NCBI GenBank assembly: GCA_946184615.1
Contig: CAMHFN010000008.1
Location: 23,148 to 87,147, forward strand
Direction of reading: 5' to 3'
Origin: an uncultured Bacteroidales bacterium
GTDB taxonomy: Bacteria > Bacteroidota > Bacteroidia > Bacteroidales > F082
DNA length: 64,000 bases
Shown: positions 10,251-18,363 of the stretch, piece by piece
How the letters are laid out: each line of letters opens with the position of its first letter
How positions within the stretch are numbered: position 1 is the first letter of the stretch
Translations under genes and position numbers: made by a program
The notes under the pieces: generated by a model
What the model was told of the DNA's origin: nothing
What the model saw: the letters and a program-made list of their open reading frames with translations, nothing else
Database searches by the model: none

Positions 10251-10258
10251 TATCTTTG
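10251..10258 (+). promoter_or_regulatory. -7 box for nth
   Basis: TATCTTTG, only 3 bp before the ATG at 10262 and 9 bp before the ATG at 10268. If used, the nth transcript has almost no leader. A minus-strand TACTTTTG at 10231-10238 could serve pnuC. Confidence 0.55.
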
Positions 10259-10261
10259 CAC

Positions 10262-10921
10262 ATGGCAATGAAAAACACAAAGATTCAACAGAAATACGAT
10301 GCTTTTGTGGATTATTTCCAGGAGCACATGCCTTTGGCGGCGTCGGAATTGAAGTATCATAACCCTTACGAGTTGCTCGTTGCGGTGATTCTGTCGGCAC
10401 AATGTACTGACAAACGGGTGAACATGACCACTCCGGCTTTGTTTGAGCGATTCCCCAATCCGGAAACCATGGCGGCTTCCACTGTTGAGGAGATCTATAC
10501 CTATATCAAGTCGATTTCGTATCCGAACAACAAATCGAAAAACCTCCTAGGCATGGCTCAAAGTTTGGTGAGCGACTTTGGTGGTGTTGTACCCGACAAT
10601 AGGGAAGACCTTCAACGTTTGCCAGGGGTGGGGCGTAAGACCGCCAACGTGATGATGGCAGTGGCCTTTCAGCAGCCCGCCATGCCGGTTGATACACACG
10701 TGTTTCGCGTGTCTAACCGTATCGGGCTGACCAAAAACTCCAAGAATGTCACCGAAACGGAACGAACACTGGTGAAACATTTCCCTCAAGAGGTGCTTTC
10801 CAATGCGCATCATTGGCTTATCCTTCATGGACGTTATGTGTGCCATGCTAGGAAACCGCTTTGTGAAAAATGTGGAATTACAGCTATTTGTGATTATTAT
10901 AAAAAAGAATTTGGAAAATAA
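10262..10921 (+). CDS. nth: Endonuclease III (base-excision DNA glycosylase/AP lyase)
   Basis: 219 residues from ATG 10262 (ATG 10268 is equally possible; the track's earlier start precedes the -7 box). It removes oxidised pyrimidines and nicks the abasic site. The helix-hairpin-helix and catalytic lysine lie in LPGVGRKTANVM, the catalytic aspartate in VDTHVFRV. The 4Fe-4S cluster ligands CHARKPLCEKCGITAIC give the expected C-x6-C-x2-C-x5-C. It is followed by recA about 90 bp downstream, which has its own promoter. Confidence 0.96.
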   Translation: MAMKNTKIQQKYDAFVDYFQEHMPLAASELKYHNPYELLVAVILSAQCTDKRVNMTTPALFERFPNPETMAASTVEEIYTYIKSISYPNNKSKNLLGMAQSLVSDFGGVVPDNREDLQRLPGVGRKTANVMMAVAFQQPAMPVDTHVFRVSNRIGLTKNSKNVTETERTLVKHFPQEVLSNAHHWLILHGRYVCHARKPLCEKCGITAICDYYKKEFGK

Positions 10922-10930
10922 TTCAACATT

Positions 10931-10963
10931 TTGAACAATTCCTAGATAGTTTTGTTATCTTTG
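10931..10963 (+). promoter_or_regulatory. recA promoter
   Basis: TTG at 10931-10933 and TATCTTTG at 10956-10963, spacer 22 bp, giving a leader of roughly 45 nt to the recA ATG. No LexA-type palindrome was recognised here. Confidence 0.65.
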
Positions 10964-11013
10964 CTGCTTGGATAAATAGCGAAATAATTAGTAATAATAA
11001 AAAATAAACAGTT

Positions 11014-12039
11014 ATGACAACAGAAAAATCACAAGAAGATGCTCAAAAAATCAAGCAGGAGAAGCTAAAAGCTTTGGAAGCTACTTTGGGCAACATTGAA
11101 AAGAATTTTGGTAAAGGTAGCATCATGCGCCTGGGTGCCGAGGCGGAAAAGATGGAATCCATCTCCACGGGTTCCATTGGTCTTGACTACGCCCTTGGCG
11201 TGGGAGGGCTACCCAAAGGAAGAATCATTGAAATTTACGGACCTGAAAGTTCGGGTAAGACCACTTTGGCGTTGCATGTCGTCGCCGAAGCGCAAAAGAA
11301 AGGTGGCATTGCTGCCTTTATCGATGCAGAACATGCGTTCGACCGTTTTTATGCTGCCAAACTCGGAGTCGATGTTGAAAACCTGCTGATTTCGCAGCCC
11401 GACTATGGTGAGCAAGCTTTGGAGATTGCCGAGAATTTGATTCGTTCCGGGGCTATCGATGTTATCGTGGTGGACTCCGTGGCAGCCCTCACGCCTAAGA
11501 GCGAATTGGAAGGGGAGATGGGCGACAGCAAGATGGGTCTTCAGGCACGACTGATGTCCCAAGCGATGCGTAAACTTACCGCCACCATCAACAAAACGGG
11601 ATGTATCTGTATTTTTATCAATCAGTTGCGTGAGAAACTTGGGGTGTTATTTGGCAATCCCGAAACGACCACAGGCGGTAATGCGCTTAAGTTCTACAGC
11701 TCAGTGCGTCTTGATATCCGTAAGGTCAGCCAGATCAAAGACGGTGAGAATGTCACAGGAAGCCGTGTGAAGGTCAAAGTGGTGAAAAACAAGGTGGCTC
11801 CTCCGTTCCGTAAAGCGGAATTCGACATCCTCTATGGCGAAGGCATCTCCCGTACGGGTGAGATTATCGATCTTGGCGTAGAGACAGGTGTCATCAAAAA
11901 GAGTGGCTCCTGGTTCAGTTATGGCGACTCCAAGCTGGCGCAAGGTCGTGATGCTGCAAAACGCCTCATCGAAGACAATCCTGAGTTGGCGGAGGAGTTG
12001 TCACAGAAAATTCTGGAAGCACTGGAAAAAACCGAATGA
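11014..12039 (+). CDS. recA: Recombinase RecA
   Basis: 341 residues, normal RecA length. It carries Walker [10 protein letters not shown] (~75), the MAW-type segment IDAEHAFD, Walker [11 protein letters not shown], loop L1 [22 protein letters not shown], and loop L2 [26 protein letters not shown]. It drives homologous recombination and co-protease activation of S24 repressors. That makes it a plausible partner of the S24/XRE regulator at 40173-40982. Confidence 0.99.
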   Translation: MTTEKSQEDAQKIKQEKLKALEATLGNIEKNFGKGSIMRLGAEAEKMESISTGSIGLDYALGVGGLPKGRIIEIYGPESSGKTTLALHVVAEAQKKGGIAAFIDAEHAFDRFYAAKLGVDVENLLISQPDYGEQALEIAENLIRSGAIDVIVVDSVAALTPKSELEGEMGDSKMGLQARLMSQAMRKLTATINKTGCICIFINQLREKLGVLFGNPETTTGGNALKFYSSVRLDIRKVSQIKDGENVTGSRVKVKVVKNKVAPPFRKAEFDILYGEGISRTGEIIDLGVETGVIKKSGSWFSYGDSKLAQGRDAAKRLIEDNPELAEELSQKILEALEKTE

Positions 12040-12065
12040 GTGTGAATTTAGATTTTAGGGTTTGA

Positions 12066-13097
12066 ATGAAGAGAAACGTTTTATTTGTTTTTTTGTTTGC
12101 CGTGGTGATGACGGCATGTCACAACAACCCTCCTAAGGAGAATCCAGGAACGATTGAACAGGGTGAACAAGTGGGTTCCTCAAAGGACCCACTTGAGCTC
12201 CTGAATGATTCCATCTCTAGAGATGAAAACAATGCCGACCTCTATCTGCGAAGGGCAGTGATGTATGTGGATAGGGAGCAAGTGGGTCAAGCTATGGTGG
12301 ATGTCAACAAAGCCATCCAGTTGGATCCCAATAACGTGGATGCTCTCTTGCTTTTGTCAGATATCTATTATCTCCTAGGGGATGATGCCAATATCACTGC
12401 CGCTTTGAACCGTGCTTTGGAGGTTGACCCGTTCGACACCCGTCCGATGGTGAAATTAGCAGAGTTGAATCTCTTGCAGCAGAACTTCAACCTTGCTTTT
12501 GGATTCATCGACAATGCCTTGAAAGTCAATACCTTCAATCCCAAGGCCTACTTTGTGAGGGGAATGACCTACATGGCGAAACAGGATACTGTGTCGGCCA
12601 TGAAGAACTTTATGATTTCCCGTGAACAGGATCCCAGTTTTTATGACCCACAGCGTGAGATATGCGCCATTTATTGGGCGCAACATGATCCGTTGACGGA
12701 GAGCTTTATGCGTTCCATGCTCTTCAATTTCCCAGACCAGCCTATGGTGCGTTACGACCTGGCCTTGTTCTTGCAGGATAACGGAGCTCCAGAAGAAGCT
12801 TTGGCACATTATGATACCTTGCTGATGCTGCAACCAGGCAACAGCCGTCTGCTCTTCAATAAAGGGTATGTCTATTTCGTTTATCTCGGTGAAAACCAAA
12901 TCGCACTGGATTACTTCAACCGGTCATTGGAAAGCGACCCCGGGTATGTTGACGCACTTTACAATAAAGGACATGTGTTGGAGCGGATGGGCGATTATGC
13001 GCAAGCTAAAACCATCTACCGGCAGGTATTGAGCCAATATCCCAACTACCGCTTGGCCATTGAGGGGATGAACCGGATCGCGAACCAAGCGGAGTAA
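12066..13097 (+). CDS. TPR lipoprotein
   Basis: 343 residues. The lipoprotein signal ends in MTAC (cysteine near residue 18), followed by a short polar linker. At least five TPR units follow (NADLYLRRAVMYVDREQ; NVDALLLLSDIYYLLGDD; YVDALYNKGHVLERMGDYAQAK). It probably sits on the periplasmic face of a membrane as a protein-binding scaffold. It starts 26 bp after recA and may be read through from it; a functional link to recA is not implied. Confidence 0.85.
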   Translation: MKRNVLFVFLFAVVMTACHNNPPKENPGTIEQGEQVGSSKDPLELLNDSISRDENNADLYLRRAVMYVDREQVGQAMVDVNKAIQLDPNNVDALLLLSDIYYLLGDDANITAALNRALEVDPFDTRPMVKLAELNLLQQNFNLAFGFIDNALKVNTFNPKAYFVRGMTYMAKQDTVSAMKNFMISREQDPSFYDPQREICAIYWAQHDPLTESFMRSMLFNFPDQPMVRYDLALFLQDNGAPEEALAHYDTLLMLQPGNSRLLFNKGYVYFVYLGENQIALDYFNRSLESDPGYVDALYNKGHVLERMGDYAQAKTIYRQVLSQYPNYRLAIEGMNRIANQAE

Positions 13098-13123
13098 GGA
13101 GATGGATAAGGGACTCAAGTCTC

Positions 13124-14845
13124 TTAACTTAATTGTGAAGCTGCCGTATTGAGTTTCTCGTCGAGACGGCTCATCGATTCTTCAATCGTGCCCTCGATTT
13201 TGCCTTTCATGCTGAAATAGAATTTGATCTTCGGTTCAGTACCGGAAGGACGGATGCTGATTTTTGAACCCGTTTCAGTGAAGAACTGAAGTACGTCAGA
13301 TTTCGGAAGGTTAATGGGATGAGTATTTCCTGTTCTTAAATCTTTGGTTTCCAAAATCTTATAGTCTCTTATTTCAACTATTTTCTCACCTGCGATTTCC
13401 GTGGGAGGGGTTTCACGGAAACGTGCCATCATGGCTTTGATTTCTTCGGTTCCGCTAATGCCTTTCTTGGTGAGGGAGACGAGTTTCTCTTTGTAGAGTC
13501 CGAATTCGCGGTAGATGTCACAGAGCAGTTCATAGAAGGTCTTGCCTTGTTCAGCGGCCCATGCCATGGCCTCTGCCAAGAGGCTGGTAGCGATGACGGC
13601 ATCTTTGTCGCGGACAAAGTCGCCTGCAAGGTAACCATAGCTTTCTTCACCTCCGCCAATGAATTGCTTCTTTCCTTCGAGTTCCAAGATCTTATCGGCG
13701 ATGAACTTGAATCCAGTCAGCACATCATAGCGGTCTACATCGTATTTTTTGGCGATTTCAAAAAGCAACTCAGTGGTGACGATCGTCTTTACCACGAATT
13801 CCTTACCGGTGAGTTTGCCCAGTTCATGCCAACGAGTGAGGAGATAGTAGAGGAATACGCTGGCGGCTTGGTTGCCGTTGAGCAGAATGAACTCACCCTT
13901 CTCGTTCTTGACGGCAACGCCCACGCGGTCGGCATCGGGGTCGGTGGCTAGCACGAGGTCGGCGTTGATTTCCTGTGCTTTCTTCACGGCGAGTGCCATG
14001 GCGGCGGGCTCTTCGGGGTTGGGTGACTTTACCGTCGGGAAGTCGCCATCGACCACCATCTGTTCCTCTACGCAGTAAACGTTCTCGAAGCCTTTGCGTT
14101 TCAAAATTTCAGGGACTAGGCGACGTCCGGTGCCGTGTATGGGGGTGTAGACAATTTTCAGGTCTTTATGTTTCTTGATGAGATCCAAAGAGAGGGACAG
14201 GCCAAACACCTTGTTCAGATAGATGTCGTCAAACTCTTCGCCCAAAACAGTGATGAGCTCTGGATTGCGTTTGAAGTTGACCATGGAGGGGTCGGCAATC
14301 TTTTCCACTTCGGCAATGACGTTTTTGTCATGAGGGCTGACCAGTTGTCCGCCATCGTTCCAGTAGGCCTTGTAGCCGTTGTATTCCTTGGGGTTGTGTG
14401 AAGCGGTGACCATTACTCCAGCATGGCAATGTAGCTCACGCACGGCGAACGAGAGTTCAGGGGTGGGGCGTAGACAATCGAAAATGAAGACCTTGATGCC
14501 GTTGGCCGACATCACATCAGCGGTGATGTTGGCAAATGCAGGGCTGTTGTTGCGGCAGTCGTAGGCGATGGCCACACGCAACTCTTTCTCATTAGGATTC
14601 ATTTTCTTGATGTAGTTGGCAAAACCTTGAGTGGCCATTGCCACGGTGTAGATGTTCATTCGGTTGGTGCCGACACCCATGATGCCACGCAGTCCGCCCG
14701 TGCCGAATTCCAGATTGCGGTAGAAGCTCTCTGTCAATTCGTTCGGGTCGTTGTCGATGAGTTCTTGGACCTTCTTGCGGGTCTCTTCATCATATTGTTC
14801 AGTGAGCCATGCTTGAGCTCTTTCCAAGATTTGTTTTTCCATCAT
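13124..14845 (-). CDS. Phosphoglucomutase/phosphomannomutase family enzyme
   Basis: 573 residues. All four catalytic loops are present: phosphoserine loop TASHNPKEYNGYK (~144), metal loop DPDADRVG (~300), sugar-binding GGEESYG (~400) and phosphate-binding RPSGTEPK (~530). It interconverts hexose- or pentose-1- and 6/5-phosphates. This length is typical of the Bacteroidota/Firmicutes phospho-sugar mutase subgroup, which includes phosphoglucomutase and phosphopentomutase activities. It is the last gene of the yebC-led run and immediately follows rfbD, consistent with sugar-nucleotide metabolism. An ATG at 14842 is an equal start. Confidence 0.93.
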   Translation of the reverse strand: MMEKQILERAQAWLTEQYDEETRKKVQELIDNDPNELTESFYRNLEFGTGGLRGIMGVGTNRMNIYTVAMATQGFANYIKKMNPNEKELRVAIAYDCRNNSPAFANITADVMSANGIKVFIFDCLRPTPELSFAVRELHCHAGVMVTASHNPKEYNGYKAYWNDGGQLVSPHDKNVIAEVEKIADPSMVNFKRNPELITVLGEEFDDIYLNKVFGLSLSLDLIKKHKDLKIVYTPIHGTGRRLVPEILKRKGFENVYCVEEQMVVDGDFPTVKSPNPEEPAAMALAVKKAQEINADLVLATDPDADRVGVAVKNEKGEFILLNGNQAASVFLYYLLTRWHELGKLTGKEFVVKTIVTTELLFEIAKKYDVDRYDVLTGFKFIADKILELEGKKQFIGGGEESYGYLAGDFVRDKDAVIATSLLAEAMAWAAEQGKTFYELLCDIYREFGLYKEKLVSLTKKGISGTEEIKAMMARFRETPPTEIAGEKIVEIRDYKILETKDLRTGNTHPINLPKSDVLQFFTETGSKISIRPSGTEPKIKFYFSMKGKIEGTIEESMSRLDEKLNTAASQLS

Positions 14846-15712
14846 TTATACGTTTTTTGAGATTTCTTCAATACACTTTTTTAGGCTATCTTTCCAGAAA
14901 GGGATTTCCATACCAGTATAGGTCTTGATTTTGCTCAGATCCAGAACGCTGTAGGCTGGGCGATGGGCTTTGGCGGGGTATTGGTCGGTGGTGATTGGGT
15001 TCACCTTGCAGTTCTTTCCAGCCAAGTCCATAATGGCGCAAGCAAAGTCGTACCAGGTGATGTTGCCTTCGTTGGTGAAGTGGAAGGTTTCCTGAAGGGG
15101 TAGATCCTCTTTTTTGTTGAGTATACTTAGGAGAGCGATGGCCAAGTCATGTGCCCAGGTGGGGCAGCCGCGTTGGTCGCTCACCACATGGATTTCGTCG
15201 TGTGTTTCGGCGAGGCGCAACATGGTTTTTACGAAATTCTTTCCCGAGGAAGAATAGAGCCATGCGGTGCGGACGATGATGTAGTTGCAGCCCGTTTCGC
15301 GGATGAGACGTTCTCCTTCGGCTTTGGTGCTTCCATATACCGATTGGGGGTTGATGGGATCGCTTTCCTTGTAGGGCATGGTGCCGTTGCCGTCGAAGAC
15401 ATAATCGGTGGAGACATGGATTAGTAGGGCCTGATGTTTCAAGCAGGTTTTGGCAAGAAGTTGGGGTGCCAATGCGTTAATGCGTGCCGCGGTTTCGGGC
15501 TCGTCTTCAGCGAGGTCGACAGCGGTATAGGCGGCACAATTAATGCAAACCCCGATGTGGTGTTCGTTGAAACAACGTTCCACTGCATCGGGGCTGGTTA
15601 TGTCGAGCGTGTCGACATCGGTGAAAAACCATTGATGGTCGCCATCACAGTTGGCGAGCTTATGAAGCTCCCTGCCTAGCTGTCCGTAGCATCCTGTCAC
15701 CAATATGTTCAT
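14846..15712 (-). CDS. rfbD: dTDP-4-dehydrorhamnose reductase
   Basis: 288 residues of the RmlD/RfbD extended SDR family, the last step of dTDP-L-rhamnose synthesis (NADPH-dependent keto reduction). It has the N-terminal dinucleotide loop TGCYGQLG, the catalytic YGSTKAEGE (Y-x3-K) with preceding VSTDYVFDG, and NCAAYTAVDLAEDEP. It abuts the phosphomutase gene directly. The other rml genes are not in the window. Confidence 0.94.
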   Translation of the reverse strand: MNILVTGCYGQLGRELHKLANCDGDHQWFFTDVDTLDITSPDAVERCFNEHHIGVCINCAAYTAVDLAEDEPETAARINALAPQLLAKTCLKHQALLIHVSTDYVFDGNGTMPYKESDPINPQSVYGSTKAEGERLIRETGCNYIIVRTAWLYSSSGKNFVKTMLRLAETHDEIHVVSDQRGCPTWAHDLAIALLSILNKKEDLPLQETFHFTNEGNITWYDFACAIMDLAGKNCKVNPITTDQYPAKAHRPAYSVLDLSKIKTYTGMEIPFWKDSLKKCIEEISKNV

Positions 15713-15721
15713 AAAAATACA

Positions 15722-16453
15722 TTATTTCTCCTCAATTTCTCCCCCTTCGAATGATCTGTGGAAGTTGGTTTGATAAAGGTGGTGTTTGACATTATCGAGC
15801 TGGTAGGATACTCGAGTCCAAATATCCACGCTTTTCTTAATGCCCAAGATACGCTTTGTCGTTTTGAGCAAATCCTCATTCAGATGGTGGAAAACGGTGC
15901 CGGAGACGCCCACAAAGAAAGGTCTCTGACACAGACCACTGATGACGGCGGCTTTTTCGATGGCATGACCGAACCATACGGTCTGCGTGTACTTGTTTTC
16001 ACAGCAGGTCTTGGTTCCTAGCACGTTGCCAAAGTCGATTCCCATGGAGAAGTTGTTGTGGGTATGTTTTTCGATACAATCTCGGAGGCCGACGCTGATG
16101 AGGTCGGCGGTTTTGATGGCGACATCCACAACGTAGGATATGTCATACTTTTCTTTGGGATAGATCATCAGAAAACTGGTCGGAGAATAGCAGTTGAAAT
16201 AACCACCGGTGTTTCTGCAAACATCTTGCAGGGCATGTTGGTAGATTTTGTAAACTCTCGCTGCCAGGCGTTTTCCAGTTTTCAAAAGACTTTGGATGTT
16301 CTTGAACTCAAAATAAACCACGGTGGCTTCTAGGACGATGGCGCTGCATCCGTCGTCGAGGGTGTTGATGTAACTAAAGTCGCTCGTTGTGGAGTAGACG
16401 AAATCGACATCAGAAAGCTCGTTTGTTTTTTGAGAAATAAGCGTGGTATCCAT
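15722..16453 (-). CDS. Class III nucleotidyl cyclase-like protein, probably inactive
   Basis: 243 residues. The overall pattern resembles a class III cyclase homology domain: a strand VVYFEFKNIQSLL where active enzymes have FxDxxGFT, a GGYF..SFLMIYP segment where they have GDG...F, FSMGIDFGNVLGTK matching the R/GIDxGxV strand, and VWFGHAIEKAAVISGL matching GxxVNxAARI. The two metal aspartates and the transition-state Asn/Arg appear replaced (E, P/T, E, V), so catalysis is doubtful. It sits 9-11 bp from rfbD and yebC in the same operon. Fold and inactivity are inference from motif comparison; a structure prediction would decide. Confidence 0.6.
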   Translation of the reverse strand: MDTTLISQKTNELSDVDFVYSTTSDFSYINTLDDGCSAIVLEATVVYFEFKNIQSLLKTGKRLAARVYKIYQHALQDVCRNTGGYFNCYSPTSFLMIYPKEKYDISYVVDVAIKTADLISVGLRDCIEKHTHNNFSMGIDFGNVLGTKTCCENKYTQTVWFGHAIEKAAVISGLCQRPFFVGVSGTVFHHLNEDLLKTTKRILGIKKSVDIWTRVSYQLDNVKHHLYQTNFHRSFEGGEIEEK

Positions 16454-16464
16454 GGTGAGGGTTT

Positions 16465-17193
16465 TTATTCCATATTGGTGTACACGGCTTGGACGTCTTC
16501 GTCTTCGTCGAGTTTGTCGAGGAACTTCTCGATTTCTACCATTTGTTCATCGGTGAAACTTACGGTGCTGTTGGGGAAACGTTGCAGGTTGGCTTTGATG
16601 ATATTGATGTGGCGTTCTTCAAGCGCGTCGTGCATCGTGCCATAGTCCGTCCATGCGGTGTAGACGGTGGTAGTGGTGGTGCCTTCTTCTTCGTCGGTCT
16701 CGGAAACGATCTCATCCAGGCCGAAATCGATGAGTTCCAGTTCCAGCTCGTCTTTGTCCATGCCAGAGGGCATCTCAATTTCGAAGACGGCTTTGCGGGT
16801 GAACATGAACTCGAGTGAGCCCATGGGCAGGAATGAGCCGCCGCACTTGTTGAAGTACGACTTCACATTGGCCACGGTACGCGTCGTGTTGTCAGTGGCG
16901 CATTCCACCATGCACTGGATGCCGAAGGGTCCTTTGCCTTCATAGGTGACTTCCACGAGGTTGGCAGCGTCCTTATCGGTAGCGCGCTTGATAGCGGCAT
17001 CGATGTTGTCCTTGGGCATGTTCTCAGCCTTGGCGTTCAAGATGGCCTGGCGGAGTTTAGGGTTCATATCAGGATCGGGACCGCCTTCTTTGGCAGCGAT
17101 AGTGATTAACTTCCCTAGTTTCGGGAACACTCTTGACATGTGTCCCCATCTTTTCATTTTGGCCGCTTTGCGGTATTCAAATGCTCTTCCCAT
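16465..17193 (-). CDS. yebC: YebC/TACO1 family regulator
   Basis: 242 residues from MGRAFEYRKAAKMKRW; upstream codons precede conserved family sequence. It has the hallmark KEGGPDPDMNPKLRQAILNAKAENMPKDNIDAAIKRA. YebC-type proteins act as translation or transcription regulators, with recent evidence for easing polyproline stalling. First gene of a four-gene run (yebC, cyclase-like, rfbD, phosphomutase) with gaps of about 0-11 bp. A minus-strand TAACTTTG box lies 34 bp upstream. Confidence 0.95.
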   Translation of the reverse strand: MGRAFEYRKAAKMKRWGHMSRVFPKLGKLITIAAKEGGPDPDMNPKLRQAILNAKAENMPKDNIDAAIKRATDKDAANLVEVTYEGKGPFGIQCMVECATDNTTRTVANVKSYFNKCGGSFLPMGSLEFMFTRKAVFEIEMPSGMDKDELELELIDFGLDEIVSETDEEEGTTTTTVYTAWTDYGTMHDALEERHINIIKANLQRFPNSTVSFTDEQMVEIEKFLDKLDEDEDVQAVYTNME

Positions 17194-17226
17194 GAGTGTA
17201 ATTTTGTTTGTTTTGATTTGAAAATG

Positions 17227-17234
17227 CAAAGTTA
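17227..17234 (-). promoter_or_regulatory. -7 box for the yebC operon
   Basis: TAACTTTG on the minus strand, 34 bp upstream of the yebC start. Confidence 0.55.
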
Positions 17235-17269
17235 AAAAAAAATCTTTTATTTTCGCAAAGAAAATAGAA

Positions 17270-17620
17270 ATGATGAAAATCTTGGTTTTGAGTGAGCATG
17301 ACGATGGCTGCGGTCCGATGGCGGCGGCTTTTTTGCGAGACTATTCTTCGCGTTTGGAGGTGGTGTCGGCTGGGAGGCATCCTGTGGACAGGTTGCCGTT
17401 TTGGGTTGTGGAGGTCATGCGTGAATGTTTGATTGATATGGCGGGTTATCAGCCGTGTGGTATGGCCTCGGTGGATTTGTCGGAATTCGACGTGGTGTAT
17501 GAATGCCCGGATTCTCCTTGTCCAACAGGTCTTCAAGCCTGTCGTGAACTCCGTGACTTCATCAAAAACGAATCGTTTTTGTTCTTTCGGACAATAATGA
17601 ATAAAAAAAGCCGCTCATGA
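17270..17620 (+). CDS. Degenerate low-molecular-weight phosphatase/arsenate reductase-like protein
   Basis: 116 residues. The order of elements matches the LMW-PTP/ArsC fold: ILVLSEHDDGCGPMAAAFLRD for the P-loop region, RLEVVSAGRHP for the SAG strand, and FDVVYECPD near the end. The catalytic C-x5-R-[ST] loop is not intact (C..R spacing is wrong and the N/S residues are absent), so phosphatase activity is unlikely. The stop codon lies inside the terminator hairpin. It could be a decayed or repurposed gene. Confidence 0.6.
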   Translation: MMKILVLSEHDDGCGPMAAAFLRDYSSRLEVVSAGRHPVDRLPFWVVEVMRECLIDMAGYQPCGMASVDLSEFDVVYECPDSPCPTGLQACRELRDFIKNESFLFFRTIMNKKSRS

Positions 17621-17630
17621 AAGCGGCTTT
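17608..17630. terminator. Bidirectional intrinsic terminator between the phosphatase-like gene and rpsP
   Basis: AAAGCCGCT..AGCGGCTTT hairpin flanked by A and T runs on both strands, serving both convergent genes. It overlaps the TGA of the plus-strand gene. Confidence 0.85.
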
Positions 17631-17680
17631 TATTTTAAAGACTTAGGGAGGAATCCTCCTCGCTTCACGCTCTTAATGGA

Positions 17681-18247
17681 TTAAGCTTCGGCGTTTTCAG
17701 CGGGAGTTTCTTCAGTGGCAGGAGCCTCTTCGGCAGGGGTCTCAGCAGCCTGAGCGGCAGCTTCCTCAGCCTTTTTGGCTTCAAGCTCGGCAAGTCTTTT
17801 CTTTGCGAGTTCCTCAGCGCGGGCTTCATTGACTTTCTTTTCGGCTTCCAAGCGGGTCTTCTTTTCGCCTCTGGCTTTTTCTTCCTTAGTCTTGGCAATT
17901 TCAGCCATCTTGGCTTCCTTTTCCTTTATCCAGGCCTGGAACTTGACTTCGGCTTGTTCTTCAGTCATAGCACCTTTCTTTACGCCTTGGAGGAGGTGGT
18001 ACTTCAACATGACACCCTTCTTGGAGAGCAGGGAGCGCACCGTGTCTGTCGGGACGGCGCCAACGCTGTACCAATACAGGGCGCGGTCGAACTTCAGGTT
18101 GATCTGAGCAGGCTCAGTCAGGGGGTTGTAGGTACCGATTTTCTCAATGAATCTACCGTCACGTGGTGAACGGCCATCAGCAATTACAATGTGATAGAAA
18201 GGTTGGCCTTTCTTACCATGTCTTTGCAATCTGATTTTTGCTGGCAT
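17681..18247 (-). CDS. rpsP: 30S ribosomal protein S16 with long C-terminal extension
   Basis: 188 residues. The first ~80 are a standard S16 domain ([38 protein letters not shown]). The remaining ~100 are Lys/Glu/Ala-rich and probably helical, ending [19 protein letters not shown]16 is usually 80-90 residues; long tails of this kind are common in Bacteroidota. It has its own well-formed promoter and terminator, so it is a single-gene unit. Confidence 0.96.
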   Translation of the reverse strand: MPAKIRLQRHGKKGQPFYHIVIADGRSPRDGRFIEKIGTYNPLTEPAQINLKFDRALYWYSVGAVPTDTVRSLLSKKGVMLKYHLLQGVKKGAMTEEQAEVKFQAWIKEKEAKMAEIAKTKEEKARGEKKTRLEAEKKVNEARAEELAKKRLAELEAKKAEEAAAQAAETPAEEAPATEETPAENAEA

Positions 18248-18308
18248 AATTTAATGTTTTAAGTTGATTATGAATGAATTAACTAAAACCTACCCGAGGT
18301 TTCGGCTG

Positions 18309-18338
18309 CAAAAGTACAACTTTTTCCCGAAACCGCAA
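18309..18338 (-). promoter_or_regulatory. rpsP promoter
   Basis: Minus strand: TTG at 18336-18338, a 19-bp spacer, then TACTTTTG at 18309-18316. Both spacing and elements fit the Bacteroidota consensus. Confidence 0.7.
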
Positions 18339-18363
18339 GCATTTGGCCTTAAAAATCAACTAT

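Noticed and set aside
15722-16453. Pycsar-type defence cyclase
   Set aside because: No effector gene adjacent, catalytic residues appear lost, and the operon is housekeeping.
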